64,000 bases of DNA from Pseudocercospora fijiensis CIRAD86. Taxonomy: Eukaryota; Ascomycota; Dothideomycetes; Mycosphaerellales; Mycosphaerellaceae. Positions 32,640 through 46,189 of the stretch are shown here, piece after piece; positions within the stretch are counted from its first letter, which is position 1, and each line of letters opens with the position of its first letter. Position numbers and translations under genes: made by a program. Location: positions 711,522 through 775,521 of the forward strand of contig NW_006921545.1 of the NCBI RefSeq assembly GCF_000340215.1, read 5' to 3'. Under the pieces are notes generated by a model. The model searched no databases and was not told the origin of the DNA. It was given only the letters and a program-made list of their open reading frames with translations.

Positions 32640-35600
32640 CATTATATAGTATAATATCAATAAGAGTAAAGATAAGGTACAGAGGAGCTTCCTTTAAGCA
32701 CTAAACCTAAAAGAACATTATATTATTGCAATCTAAGAGCCCTAGCTCAACCTATATATAAAGAGACTAGCAATAGTTAAAGACCTAAGATACTACCTAA
32801 TTATCTACAACTAGGGAGCTCTAAGGATATACATCTATATTAGCAAGGAGATAGATATAGAAACCTAGTAGGCTATATTATAGGAGGATAGGGACCTAAT
32901 ATTAGTTTAAGTAGAGACATCCTAGGGTACACTCTAAGTCTACTGTATATACAACCTACTACTAGACTTAAGAAGCAGTACCTAACTAAAAACCCTAGAA
33001 AGACTACCTAGAGTTATCTAGGGGAACACCTACTAAATCCTACTTAGGGATTTCAACCTCTACTATTCCCTCTAAGGCTCAGACTTTACCCTAGCTTACT
33101 ACTTCCTAGTAGGAAGACTAATTAACATATTGGAAAGGGAAGGAATAGAAATTGTTACCCTAAAGGGACTAATTACTTAGGAGGCAAGAGGAAGCAGTAG
33201 CATACTAGACCTATACTTCGTATTATATTAGATTAGGAATAGGATTATAAGATACAGGGTCAACTAGGAACTAGAAGAATTATTAGACTACTTCCCGGTA
33301 TAGATTGAGCTAAATATCTAAGCTAACTAGGAAAGGGAACTAGAGGAGAAACTCAACTAGAAAGGTGCCTAATAGGGTAGGATTAGGGAGGAACTAGAAA
33401 GGGACCTAAAACTAGAGGAACTCTTAACAAAGTACCTACTAAGGCTAGAGGACATTAACAAGGTAGTAGAAGAACTAATAGGACTCCTAAAACAGGTAGC
33501 TAGAAAGCATACCTTAGCAAAGAAACATTTACTATACTAGCAACTATACTAGACTAGTAAGTATATAAGGAAGGTTAAAGTAGTAAGGAAGGCTAGGAGG
33601 TAGTAGATACAAACCTACACCTAGGAAGTATAGGATAACTATAATAAAGCCTACTAGGAAAAGAAGATCTAGATTAAGAAAGACAAGATATAAGAATAGA
33701 GATCTATAATAGGAATAATTATAAAGAAACTAGAGGAGATATAGAGGATAGCTAAATAGGTAAGGAGACCTAAATAGGACAAGGATATACTACTACAATT
33801 CCCGGATATTATAGACTAATAAGGACAGATGCAGACTACAATAGAAGGGAAAGCAAGAGCCCTAGGCTAACACTTCTTCTATAGAAAAGTGTAAGTAGAC
33901 CTATTAGATATAAAGGAGAAAGAATAAGAGACTCTACTACTAGGCATACTAAGAGACACCTAGGTTAAACCCGAAACTATTAAAAGGATCCTAAAGAAAA
34001 TTCTAGGTAATAAAGCACTAGGAGAAGACAAGATCTATAATAAACTTCTAAAAGCATATAGGAAGGAGCTTGCCCTAGTACTAGCTAATATCTTTTTATA
34101 AAGCCTAGCACTAGGACACTACCTAAGACTATTTAGGAAGTCCCTAACAGTAGTGCTAAGGAAGCCCTAGAAGGAAGACTATATACAGCTTAAGGCCTAT
34201 AGACTAATAGCCCTACTTAATATAATAGGTAAGGTGCTAGAAAAAATTGTCGCTAAAAGGCTAATAACCTTTGCCGAGGAAAGGAACATCCTTCCTAAAG
34301 GCTAGATAGGAGGAAGAAAGAAGAGGTTAACACTAACAGCTATAGAACTAATTATAGAACAGATCAAGTATATCTAGTACTATAGTTAAAACTAGGTAGC
34401 AACCCTCCTCTTCCTTAATATCTTAGGAGCCTTTAACAATATCTCCTATAAAAGACTCCTATATATACTTAAATAGAAAGCTATACTAAACTGGATAGTC
34501 TAATTTATCTAGTCCTTCCTATAGGAAAGATCAATATAGCTTATTCTAGGCAAATTCAAATCAGACCTAATACTAACTGAAAAGGGAATCCCTTAAGGAT
34601 TAACACTCTCCCTAATCCTCTTCCTTATCTTTATAGCAGACCTACTCCTACTCCTAGAATTAAAGAACATATTAGCATTAGGGTTTATAGATAATACAAA
34701 CATCCTAGCCTAGTCTAAGATAATAGAAACCAACTGTAAGTTCCTAGAAGAGAAGCACTAGGAGTATAAAAAATAGGTAAGGAGGTATAGAGCAAAATTC
34801 GCCCTAGAAAAGTACTAGCTTATCTACTTTAGTAAGGCTAAATCAACCTATAATATAAAGCAATCAATTACTATCTAAGGCTTTGAAACCTAACTATTAG
34901 TAGAGCTTAGGGTCCTAGGGATCTAGCTAGATCCAAAACTAAATTAGGGACTATAAATAAAGAAGGCAAAGTAGAGGGCAGATGCTAATATACAATCTAT
35001 TAATAGGCTTATAGCCTCTATATAGGGGGCTACATTCGAGAAAGCTAAAGTTATATACAAAGCAATTGTTAAGCTAGTAATGCTATATAGAGTATAGATA
35101 TAGACAGCCTAGGAGAAAACACTAAAGAGGATTGAGTAACTAGTTAGCAGGTCCTAAACCTAAAGCCTAAAGAAAATCCTAGGAGTATATAAAACTATAC
35201 TAACGAGGGTAGTAGAAATAGAATTAGGGATCCTACTAGTCAAACAATACTTCAAGGGACTAAGACACTAATATACAGTAAAGATAATAGAATACCTAGC
35301 CTAATAGACTATCTAAAAGGCACTAGACAAGATAAAAGCCTAGTATATTAGGACTAGGAGGCGAGATAGACTATAAATAACTCCCTAGAAAGTTAAAGAC
35401 CTAGAGCAATATAGAGTCTTAATAAGAGAAATGCTAGAGAAAGAGCTTTAGGGACTAAATATAAGGCTAAAGGAAGACAAGCTAAAGGGAGAGAAACAAA
35501 GCCTAGCAGAATCAATTGCTAGATACCTATAGGAGCAGGAATAGAACAAAATACAAGTTAGACTAGGAACCCTAAAGGCACTAATTAAATTTGGTCAATA

Positions 35601-36140
35601 CAACTACTAGCTCTATAAGGACCTAAATAGGGCCGAGGCAAGCCTAGCTATCCAAATCAGATCTAAATACATTAGACTTAGATCTTACCTATTTAGAAGA
35701 AACGTCCTAGGAATTGAAAGCAGAGCTTACTAATATAGCTACTAATCTTAAACCCTAAGTATATACTGCTAGTCTGCCCTTAATAGTTAGAAGGTAGAAG
35801 TAATTAGAGACTAAAAGTAATAGAAAGGGAATACGATAAGCTAATCTAGAGTAAGGAAGACCTAAAGAGGATAGTAAAGTAGATTATTAAATAGGGATTC
35901 GTATAACAATTCGTACTAGTAAGGGAAACTAAGGAGTAGATAAGAAGGAGGGAAGAAGAGGGGGAAAGAAGGGCAGGGCAGCAGGCAAGGTAGTTAGAGG
36001 GTAACAACTATAATACTAGTATACCCTAGAGGAAGGAAAACAAGGAAACGAGGAAGATCAATACTTATAAATAGGACAGGAGGGAGGTTTTTACTAACTA
36101 AGTCGGTTTCCTACCCAAAACAATATATAGAAATAGACCT
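32640..36140 (+). pseudogene. LINE-2 ORF2, endonuclease and reverse transcriptase
   Basis: It has the same layout as in LINE-1. The catalytic box reads FIDN at 34684-34695. The RT stretch LGKFKSDLILTEKGIP-GLTL (about 34550-34610) retains a Glu that is changed to Lys in the other copies. The Cys-rich C-terminal region is at about 35640-35790. Confidence 0.8.
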
Positions 36141-36203
36141 GCATAGGCCGAAAGGCACTAAAACAGGCAAATGAAATATCTATCTATCTATAATACCGCT
36201 ATC

Positions 36204-37855
36204 TTTAGAGAAAACGAAGAGTCTCGGAAATTATCGATATATTATATATACGCGGCGATTGTAAGTATCTTTAAAAATAAGCTCGTAACTATAGTTAAGG
36301 AGCCTCGTATTAAGTCGATTACGTAGTAGCTAGGACTCTATCCGCTACGGGCCTTTAAAACTAAATTCTACCCTCTTAGTCCTAATTACTATAGCGAGAG
36401 TACTATTAATAGGAACGTAGCGGTATAAGAGGATATTATACTACGTAAGTTACGCCTCAACCTAGTCGTAGACTTTATTATACGGTTGTAGCTTTTCTAC
36501 GGAGATTAATAGTCGGTATAGCGTATACGGAGTAGTAAAGGTAAAAACGTTAAAAGCGTAAGACTATTCTAGCGGCGGGATTGAACAATATCTGTTATAA
36601 GACTCTTCTATACTACTATAAATCTCTATTATATACTAGTTCGCCTTTTCTAGAGTATTAGTTAGGATCCTAGGTTTAAATATAGTCTTTTTTAGGACAA
36701 GTAGGTATTTAGTACGAAAGGATTAACTAAGAAAAAACCAAAATACTAGATACTGCGTCCTATTACGCTTTATAGAGCTACTCTATAAGGCTTATTGTAT
36801 TATTCTTTAAGTAGCTATACTATAGCGAATATATCCCTACGGGCTTACCTCCTAATTTTAGTAGGCTAAGAGTAGTAATACCTACTATAATAGGTCTTAC
36901 TACGGATAAATATCTTTAGTTCTTAGTACTTATATATAATAGGTACTTACGTCGTTCGGTATAGTTATAAATAGAATAAGAACGGGTATATAGTATACTA
37001 AAGACAAGGCTACTCTCTCCGTAATAGATACGCCGGACTCCGCTACGGTTAGAACCTATTCTATAAGTATAGCTTAATATCCGCGATTCTATATAGACTA
37101 TACTTTATCGGCGACTCTATACACCCGAGCTCTAGCGAACTCTCTAAGATACGACTCGGAATAGAGATATTAGTTATATTAAAAGTCTCTTACCGTACCT
37201 CGTAGTAGTATTCTTTAGAGCGAGATAATATAACTATAGGCGCGAGATACTATATATAACTTAGCTACTTAAGGGCGTATCTCTATACCTCCGTAGCGCG
37301 ATTCTAGCCGGTAGCGTCGTAAAAACAATAGATAAGCCCGGGAAAGGAATCGGGGTAGACGAATTACTAGAATTAATTAGCTTACGGTATAAAAGCAATA
37401 TACGAAATTTTAAGAATTCAACGTATAATATAGTAGAAACATTTAATTATGTTTTATATATTTCTTTCGTTATAGTACAAGTAAATAATACTTTCGAGGA
37501 CGAATTCGGGACTTAAAATACTACTAATTATTTCTATAAGGATATAACCTACGAAATTAAGGGTCTCTCCGCTCGTCTATTTATAATTTCCCGTAGTATA
37601 GTAGATCGGTACCGTAGCGTAGATAATTCTCCTATTATACCTAACTCGTACTAGCCCGGTATCGATAAAATCTATAGGTAAGTATAGGTGTTTAATATAA
37701 AATATCTACGTAAGGGCATATAATAATATCTATAGCCGTAGTACCCGATACGGATTTAGATACCTACGATATAGGACTAGATATATATTAAATTATAATA
37801 TTTAAAAATATCGAAGATATAATACTAGATATATTAGACCTACTAATAATTTAAT
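36204..37855 (+). pseudogene. DUF6589-like transposon protein, part 2
   Basis: It continues after LINE-2 with RKLSIYYIYAAIVSI, FKTKFYPLSPNYYSESTI and INRNVAV-EDIILRKL. Then YGD--SV-RIRSSKG follows at 36499-36542, where dashes are RIP stops standing for Gln. The last motif resembles the GDxxTxxRIRSxK box of DUF6589 proteins, as does the preceding PL-P...E.TI.GN..V..DI. A further 400 or so codons run to LINE-3 at 37870 without a recognised domain. Confidence 0.5.
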
Positions 37856-37870
37856 TATATAACGTCTGCT
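37856..37870. repeat. LINE-3 target-site duplication, left copy (right copy 42861-42875)
   Basis: TATATAACGTCTGCT occurs on both sides of LINE-3. Confidence 0.87.
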
Positions 37871-37906
37871 ACTTAACCCCCTAATTATATAACTAGTTAC
37901 GGAAAA

Positions 37907-39300
37907 ATGGCAGCGAACAATTAGAGACGAAGGGAAGACAGTTAAGAAGGAAGGGAGGACGAATGGAAAGTACTATATACTAGGGCAGAGGAGGTACTAA
38001 AGGCGGAAGATAGAAGAACCCCTAAGAGGGCATACAGGATAATAATCTTAGAACTCCTTAGAGGACTAAAAGCAATCTACAACTAGGCAAGCTACGTAAT
38101 TACAAAGGTAGCTAATACAGTCGTAGCAAAGATTACGAAGAAACAATAGGAGATAAGCCTAAACCACCGCACCTAGGTAGTAGTAGCTAGTTAGGAGGCG
38201 CTAAAACCCCCGAGGATAGTAGTTAGAGTCTATATCACGGACCTATAGGAGTAAAAGGAAATCTAAGGACTTACGGGGAAAGAGATTGTAGAAAGAATTA
38301 TAGTTAAAGAGGTAATTAGGGCTAGGAACGAAGGTAAAGGGGTAATTAAGCTGTTTATAGTATAAGAGCAGGACAAAAAGAAGCTAGAAACACAAAAAGA
38401 ATAGACAACTAAGATAGGGAAAACAGTAAAGGTCTCCTAACAGCAATTTATAATTATAGCCTATAGTATAATAAGAAGCTTTAAGGAAGAACAGGATATT
38501 AAGAGCCTATAGAGACAAAACTAAGCTATATACCTAGGCCNNNNNNNNNNNNNNNNNNNNNNNNNNNNNNNNNNNNNNNNNNNNNNNNNNNNNNNNNNNN
38601 NNNNNNNNNNNNNNNNNNNNNNNNNNNNNNNNNNNNNNNNACAAAAGTAGTATAGATAAAAAGGAAAATCGAAGAGACTAAGAAGCAGTCTTCCCTAATA
38701 ATCTAGGTAGGGAGTATAGAGTAAGCTAATATAGTACTAGACTAGGGGTTGTTTTAGGACTTTAAAAGATTAGAAACAGAGATATATAGAAGCAACTATA
38801 GGATAATATAGTGCTTTAAATATCAACACTATAGACACTTAGCAGCTAAGTATATAAAGACAACTAACACCTGCTCCTATTATATAGGGGATTACTAGGT
38901 TAAAGAATGCAAAGTACATAAGGGAGAGGCAAGATATATATACTACACTAAAAGATACCCCTCTTAAGCGAAGGAATACCTAGTAAGAATATAGGCAGCT
39001 AGGAAGGCAAAGGAAGCTAGAATCAATACACTAAAAAGATATATAATAAGCTAGGGCAGCTAGGTGCAGAAGCAATCTAGCTAAGTGCTATAAAAGAGGT
39101 CTAGGCAAGATAATAGGTTTATATTTAGGGCCTTACTAGCACAAGAGAGTTACTAGCAACTAGGGAGACTAAGATACCTTAATATTGTAGGAAAGGAAGC
39201 AGGGCAGACAAAGCTTAGTCAAATATTAGTCTAAAGTAAGGGAAGACTAAAGGAAAACTTATAGGGAAATGATATAGATAAAACCTAATGAATATTGTAA
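37907..39300 (+). pseudogene. LINE-3 ORF1, gag-like protein
   Basis: The start ATG is present. The frame is interrupted by RIP-type stops and by the N gap at 38541-38640. The zinc-knuckle cluster (about 38810-38990) keeps few Cys codons. Confidence 0.76.
38541..38640. other. Assembly gap, 100 N
   Basis: Exactly one hundred Ns. The flanking sequence aligns to LINE-2 such that only eight bases (TAAAGATT) are missing, so the gap length is a placeholder. Confidence 0.95.
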
Positions 39301-39319
39301 TATTACTAAACATTATATA

Positions 39320-42300
39320 GTACAATGTTAATAAGAGTAAAGATAAGGTATAGAGGAGCTTCCTTTAAGCACTGAACCTAAAAGAATATTATATTATTGC
39401 AATCTAAGAGCCCTAGCTCAACCTATATACAAAGAGACTAGCAATAGTTAAAGACCTAAGATACTACCTAATTATCTACAACTAGGGAGCCCTAAGGACA
39501 TATATCTATATTAGCAAAGAGATAGATATAGAAACCTAGTAGGCTATACTATAGGAGGATAGGGACCTAATATTAGTTTAAGTAGAGACATCCTAAGGTA
39601 CACTCTAAGTCTACTATATATACAACCTACTACTAGACTTAAGAAGTAGTACCTAACTAAAAACCCTAGAAAGACTACCTAGAGTTATCTAGGGGAACAC
39701 CTACTAAATCCTACTTAGGGATTTCAACCTCTACTACCCCCTCTAGGGCTTAGACTTTACCCTAGCTTACTACTTCCTAGCAGGAAGACTAATTAATATA
39801 TTAGAGAGGGAAGGAATAGAAATTGTTACCCTAAAGGGACTAATTACTTAGGAGGCAAGAGGAAGCAGTAGTACACTAGACCTATACTTTGCATTATATT
39901 AGATTAGGAACAGGATTATAAGATATAGGGTTAACTAGGAACTAGAAGAATTATTAGACCACTTCCCGGTGCAGATTAAGCTAAATATCTAAGCTAATTA
40001 GGAAAGGGAACTAGAGGAGAAGCTTAACTAGAAAGGTGCCTAATAGGGCAGGATTAAGGAGGAACTAGAAAGGGACCTAAAACTAGAGGAACTCTTAACA
40101 AAGCACCTACTAAGGCTAGAGGACATTAACAAGGCAGTAGAAGAACTAATAGGAATCCTAAAACAGGTAACTAGAAAGCATACCCTAGTAAAGAAACATT
40201 TACTATACTAGCAACTATACTAGACTAGTAAGTATATAAGGAAGGTTAAAGTAGTAAGGAAGGCTAGGAGGCAGTAGACACAAACCTATATCTAGGAAGT
40301 ATAGGACAACTATAATAAAGCCTACTAGGAAAAGAAGATCTAGATTAAGAAAGACAAGATACAAGAATAGAGATCTATAATAGGAATAATTATAAAGAAA
40401 CTAGAGGAGATATAGAGGATAGCTAAATAGGCAAGGAGACCTAAATAGGACAAGAATATACTACTACAATTCCCGGACATTATAGACTAACAAGGACAAA
40501 TATAGACTATAATAGAAGGGAAAGCAAGAGCCCTAGGCTAATACTTCTTCTATAGAAAAGTATAAGCAGACCTATTAGATATAAAGGAGAAAGAATAAGA
40601 GACTCTACTACTAGGTATACTAAGAGACACCTAGGTTAAACCCGAAACTATTAAAAGGATCCTAAAGAAAATTCTAGGCAACAAGGCACTAGGAGAAGAC
40701 AAGATCTACAATAAACTTCTAAAAGTATATAGGAAGGGGCTAGCCCTAGTACTAGCTAATATCTTCTTATAAAGCCTAGCACTAGGATACTACCTAAGAC
40801 TATTTAGGAAGTCCCTAACAGTAGTACTAAGGAAGCCCTAGAAGGAAGACTATATATAGCTTAAGGCCTATAGACTAATAGCCCTACTTAACATAATAGG
40901 TAAGGTGCTAGAAAAAATTGTCGCTAAAAGGCTAATAACCTTTACCGAGGAAAGGAATATCCTTCCTAAAGGCTAGATAGGAGGAAGAAAGAAGAGGTTA
41001 ATACTAATAGCTATAGAACTAATTACAGAATAGATCAAGCATATCTAGCACTATAGTTAAAACTAGGTAGCAACCCTCCTCTTCCTTAATATCTTAGGAG
41101 CCTTTAACAATATCTCCTATAAAAGGCTCCTATATATACTTAAATAGAAAGCTATACTAAACTAGATAGTCCAATTTATCTAGTCCTTCCTATAGGAAAG
41201 ATTAATACAGCTTATCCTAGGCAAATTCAAATCAGACCTAATGCTAACTAAAAAGGGAATCCCCTAAGGATTAATACTCTCCCTAATCCTCTTCCTTATC
41301 TTTATAGCAGACCTACTCCTACTCCTAGAATTAAAAAACATATTAGTATTAGGGTTTGTAGATAATACAAACATCCTAGCCTAGTCTAAGACAATAGAAA
41401 CTAACTATAAGATCCTAGAAGAGAAATACTAGGAGTATAAAAAATAGGCAAGGAGGTATAGAGCAAAATTCGCCCTAGAAAAGTACTAGCTTATCTACTT
41501 TAGTAAGGCTAAATCAACCTATAATATAAAGCAATCAATTACTATCTAAGGCTTTAAAACCCAACTATTAGCAGAGCTTAGAGTACTAGGGATCTAGCTA
41601 GATCTAAAACTAAATTAGGGACTATAAGTAAGGAAGGTAAAGCAGAGGGTAGATGCTAACATACAATCTATTAATAGGCTTACAGCCTCTATATAGGGGG
41701 CTATATTCGAGAAAGCCAAAGTTATATATAAAGCAATTATTAAGCTAGCAATGCTATATAGAGTATAGATATAGACAGCCTAGGAGAAAACACTAAAGAG
41801 GATTAAGCAACTAGTTAGCAGGTCCTAAACCTAAAGCCTAAAGAAAATCCTAGGAGTATATAAAACTATACTAATAAGGGTAGTAGAAATAGAATTAGGG
41901 ATCCTACTAGTCAAACAATACTTTAAGGGACTAAGACACTAATATATAGCAAAGACAATAGAATACCTAGCCTAATAGACTATCTAAAAGGCACTAGACA
42001 AGATAAAAGCCTAGTATATTAGGACTAGGAGGCGAGATAGACTACAAATAACTCCCTAGAAAGTTAAAGACCTAGAGCAATATAGAGTCTTAATAAGAGA
42101 AATGCTAGAGAAGGAGCTTTAGGGACTAAATACAAGGCTAAAGGAAGATAAGCTAAAGGGAGAGAAATAAAGCTTAGTAGAATCAATTGCTAGATACCTA
42201 TAGGAGTAGGAATAGAACAAAACACAAGTTAGACTAGGAACCCTAAAGGCACTAATCAAATTTGGTCAATATAACTACTAGCTCTATAAAGACCTAAATA

Positions 42301-42820
42301 GGGCAGAGGCAAGCCTAGCTATCTAAATTAGATCTAAATACATTAGACTTAGATCTTACCTATTTAGAAGAAACGTCCTAGGAATTGAAAGCAGAGCTTA
42401 CTAATATAGCTACTAATCTTAGAACCCTAAGCATATACTGCTAGTCTGCCCTTAATAGTTAGAAGGCAGAAGTGATTAGAGACTAAAAGCAATAGAAAGG
42501 GAATACGACAAGCTAATCTAGAGCAAGGAAGACCTAAAGAGGATAGTAAAGTAGATTATTAAACAGGGATTCGTACAACAATTCGCACTAGTAAGGGAAA
42601 CTAAGGAGTAGATAAGAAGGAGGGAAGAAGAGGGGGAAAGAAGGGCAGGGCAGCAGGCAAGGTAGTTAGAGGGTAACAACTATAACACTAGTATACCTTA
42701 GAGGAAGGAAAATAAGGAAACGAGGAAGATCAACACTTATAAATAGGATAGGAGGGAGGTTTTTACTAACTAGGTTGGTTTCCTACCTAAAACAATATAT
42801 AGAAACAGACCTGCATAGGC
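39320..42820 (+). pseudogene. LINE-3 ORF2, endonuclease and reverse transcriptase
   Basis: Same architecture as LINE-1. The RT box FVDN is at 41355-41366. The C-terminal Cys region lies around 42320-42460, ending in HILLVCP-like sequence. Confidence 0.8.
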
Positions 42821-42875
42821 CGAAAGGCACTACAACAGGCAAATGAAATATCTATCTATCTATATAACGTCTGCT

Positions 42876-43280
42876 TTCGGAAGTTTAACGTACAGTTCTA
42901 ATATTTACTTCGACTTTAGCGGTTTTTTTTAATAATAAAATATCTCTACCGCGTAACTATATTAATACGGATTAGGTCGAATAATTATACGTATTAGCTT
43001 AAACGCTTAGCCGGCGAACGGCTCCTCTCTAGGCGTAAGCCCTTCGATATACTATACTACTAATATATTCCCGAACCCGTATCCTATATCCTAAAACTCG
43101 AACGAACTAGAAGGTTAAAACCTTTAACTAAAGGTCGAATATTCGTATAAGAGGGAGACTACTACGGAAGTACTTAAGGCCGCTACGGATAAGAGATTAG
43201 TAGTAGAATGCCTTTTATACTTAGACTTATAGTATCTAATAGCTCTACTCGGCTATAGTATCGCATTCTATAATAAAAAG
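42876..43280 (+). pseudogene. DUF6589-like transposon protein, part 3 (C-terminal)
   Basis: The + frame continues past LINE-3 with RKFNVQF-YLLRL-RFFLIIKYLYRV and RRLKPLTKGRIFV, interrupted by RIP stops. It fades before the hAT-B end at 43367. No motif identifies this part; it is assigned by continuity across the LINE-3 insertion. Confidence 0.4.
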
Positions 43281-43707
43281 AATAATACGAGAATAATACT
43301 AATACTACTCGAGAAAGTCTATCTAATCTATCGTACCGATACTAATAGAACTAAAGCCGATAAAATTAGACTCCGTAGTAGTTCGGGTTAGTTTAGTTTG
43401 GTTTGCTAAGCCGAAGATATAGTTTGGTTTAGGTTGGCTTGCTAAGCAACTATAGGAGTAGCTAGTTCGAACTATAGAATTTATCGGTTTCTAAGAAGTA
43501 TACGAATATATACGTAACTCGAAGTAAGCCCTCTATAAGATACGAGAGTATAGCCGGTAGCGTAGCCGGCATTTTTTAGTTATAGGAAGGTACTTATATA
43601 ACCCTAAATTTATAGACAATTAGCTAAGGGCACTAACTAATTCAAAGCATATATATATATGCTATTATAGTTTAGTTTAGAAACTGCACTTATTAGGTAT
43701 AAATTTC

Positions 43708-44240
43708 ATCCTTTCGCTCGCTACTTAATTCCCTAACTGCTTAGTAGAATATTATTATCTAGATTTAGGTAGAACTTATCGATTTCCCTAGAAGCCTTCC
43801 TTAAGAAGTTCTAGCACTTTCCTACTAAACTATTCTCTAATATTAAGTACTAGGATAGCTCCTCCCTCGGTATCGGTATAGTATATAAAAGAGCTATAAA
43901 GCAGCTCTATATAACATTCTACTAGTTACTCGCTATACTAAGGCCGAACGCTAGTTCGTTCCTTAGAACTCTTAGTTATTTAGTAGATATAAAGGGTAGG
44001 GTAGGTAGTAACTTCGTATTATATAAGGAGGTAGAGGCTACTATAGAGGAGTCCTTTAACCTATAGAAGATAGTAAAAGATATAGAGGTAGCTATAGGTC
44101 TAGGTACCTAGTTGAATTTCTAGTAGGTAGACTATAAGGATATTTAGAGGGAGTATTAGGTAGAGTTACGAAGGTAGGTATATAATATAGTCTAGAAAAC
44201 AGGGATAATGCCTATAACTAGGAGTATTAGGCTCTTTAAC
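43708..44240 (+). pseudogene. hAT cargo gene Z, copy B
   Basis: Same + frame as at 1320-1860, with GRVGSNFVLYKEVEATIEES and KIVKDIEVAIGLG. Keeping one frame over about 170 codons in two independently mutated copies is the main evidence that it once coded. Confidence 0.42.
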
Positions 44241-44569
44241 CTTCTTCCTTTTTCCTTATTTTCTATTTATAAAAATCTAAACTAATACAAATTAACTAGA
44301 ATGTCTATCTTCTTTCAGTTCTTTAAAAGACCTAGTAGCGTAGCCGGTAGCGTAGCCGGCCTTATTACTCCTTAGTACTAACGGGATTCTCGAAGACTTC
44401 TATTCCGTACGCCTAAAAGAGTATACTATACTATATATATATACTTAGAGAGTATTTAGAGCGCGGTATATAGCGCCGTATAATAGCGGCTTACTTCGTT
44501 TATAGAAAAGCTTCTAGATAATACTAAGAACATCCTTCCTACTAGAATATCTATCCTACCTAGTACTAT

Positions 44570-45270
44570 CTCGAATATAGATATTCTAGCCTTTTAGAAT
44601 CTAATCGAGGGCTTTAAAATCCTTATCTATAATCGTAATACGCTTCGCGTAGATAGCTATAAGGTTAACCGCTAAAATAGTATTAGTATAGTTTAAAAAG
44701 AGGTAGAAGAGAAATATATATTCGATAATACGAACTAGGTAGGCTTCTAAAGTCTCTTAAAGGGCGTCTATTACGGAGGCTTAGAAGCGAAGGTCTAGTA
44801 TAAAATACTAGGTAATTTCGCGAACAAGTCGTCGGAAAGGAGCTTTACGGATTTAGAGATTATAGTCCTTCCTAATACTTCCGAATCTTACGAAGAGCTA
44901 CGGCTAAAGAGGGATTAGTAAAAAAACAGTAAGAATACCGGCTACGCTACCGGCTAAGCTACCGGGTATAAATAGGACTTACTTCCTAGGCGCTATCGAC
45001 GCTTCGTACGATTATTACTACTAGTAGTAGAAGCGCTATTCGTCGTCTTACGTAGAGCCTTACCTACCGTCGTCTTACGCGGAGCCTTACCTACGACGCT
45101 CTTTCTAGTACTAGAGCTAGCGGTAGTAGTAGTAGCCTTCTTACGTTAATATACTATACTCGTTCTACTACTTCCGGTTTTATTATAATCCGTAGAAGTA
45201 GTAGGTCCCTTCTTACGAGTCGTCGTAACTTAGTTAAATAGACTCGGTATTATAAAAGTCGTCGAATTAA
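44570..45270 (-). pseudogene. Histone H3-like gene 1 (hAT-B copy)
   Basis: Here the tail is closer to canonical H3 than in copy A: STRKSVVGKAPRK, then KALRKTTNSAS (about 45020-45110), against ARKSTGGKAPRK and KAARKSAPS. The intron at 44904-44982 is conserved in length and splice signals. Exon 2 continues into the H3 fold down to about 44580, with the same probable second intron. The two copies differ mostly at RIP-type sites. Confidence 0.8.
44904..44982 (-). other. Intron of H3-like gene 1 (copy B) with GC-rich motif
   Basis: GTAAGT donor and CTTTAG acceptor on minus, 79 bases, with CCGGCTACG, CCGGCTAAG and a third CCGG unit at 44938-44965. Confidence 0.78.
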
Positions 45271-45460
45271 GGAAAAAAGTGCGTTACGAAGTAGTAATTC
45301 CCTTACTAGCTATAGTAATCTTCTAAGTAACCTAGGCCTATTACTAGGAAATATAAGAAATATTAGGTAGGCTATACTAAACAAGCTAGTTATTTAGTAG
45401 GAAAAGGCCTACTACTGTATATATATACCGGCTACGAGGGCCGGCTATCGCTATAAGTTT

Positions 45461-46085
45461 AACTCCGCCCTATCTTAGAGGCTAAGGTACCGAGCAGAAA
45501 TCCTATAGCTTATATTTACTCGGTTATCGCGGAGCGCTTATAGGTAAGGTATTGGAAAAGAGTATAAAAAGTACGAGGAGAGTATCCTAGGATATAGGTC
45601 GTAAGTAAATAAGAGTAGTACGCCTAGTTATTTATATAGTACGTTACTCTATACGACTAAGAGCCTGTATTATCTCGTAGTTCGCTTATAAGACCTCGAC
45701 TCTACTAATATACTATCGATCTCCTCCTCGGTCGCTATCTTAATTCTTTTTCGAGTTGCTAGACTTAGTACGTATCTGTCGCTATATAATAGCGCTACGT
45801 ATTATAGAGAATCTCTCGTTAAAGTTTCTCTCTCGTAGGCTTACTATCTGCCTCGTAGTATAGAGGATTAAAGTACTAATACTAAAGAATCTCCTATAGT
45901 TAGGATACTAGGGCTCCTTAGGACCTTTATATTTTAGGTCTAAATATAGAGGTATTATAAATGTTCTATCGCCCTTTCGCTTACTATCCGCTAGGTCGCG
46001 ATATACGAAGAAACTAATCTAAATATAGAGCGCTAGGCTTCTAATTCGTACCTTAGATTTAGGGACGGCGCGGAGATAAAATTAG
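45461..46085 (-). pseudogene. hAT cargo gene Y, copy B
   Basis: Single-unit counterpart of 3412-4430. A short deletion near 45945-46040 removes part of the region that reads IETSYIQISFFVYRDL in copy A. Unrecognised. Confidence 0.33.
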
Positions 46086-46189
46086 AAATATAGCCGGTAT
46101 CTATAGCCGGTAAAAGGATACGAAAATAGGCCTCCTTCTAGGTTAATCTAACGACTAAAGATAAATTCTAACTAATCCGCTATAAACGG

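Larger units (their letters stand above)
31321..36184 (+). mobile_element. LINE-2: Tad1-like LINE, nearly full length
   Basis: It aligns base for base with LINE-1 from ORF1 to the CTAT tail. The leader is only 7 bases before the ATG at 31328, so it is either slightly 5' truncated or a full-length copy with a minimal leader. It is inserted in the DUF6589-like gene in the same orientation. Confidence 0.92.
37871..42860 (+). mobile_element. LINE-3: Tad1-like LINE with assembly gap
   Basis: Third copy, same strand and ends as LINE-1 and LINE-2, about 4.9 kb without the 100 Ns. Its 36-base leader before the ATG (37907) is unrelated to the LINE-1 leader except for the last few bases (ACGGAAAA). 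That leader contains AATTATATAAC, which also occurs in the target flank at 37853-37863. Confidence 0.92.

Noticed and set aside
29373..43366. A complete hAT element from 29373 to 43366
   Set aside because: No inverted right end and no second copy of the octamer CTTGTAAT were found. The sequence at 43367 is a left end in the same orientation (hAT-B), not a right end.
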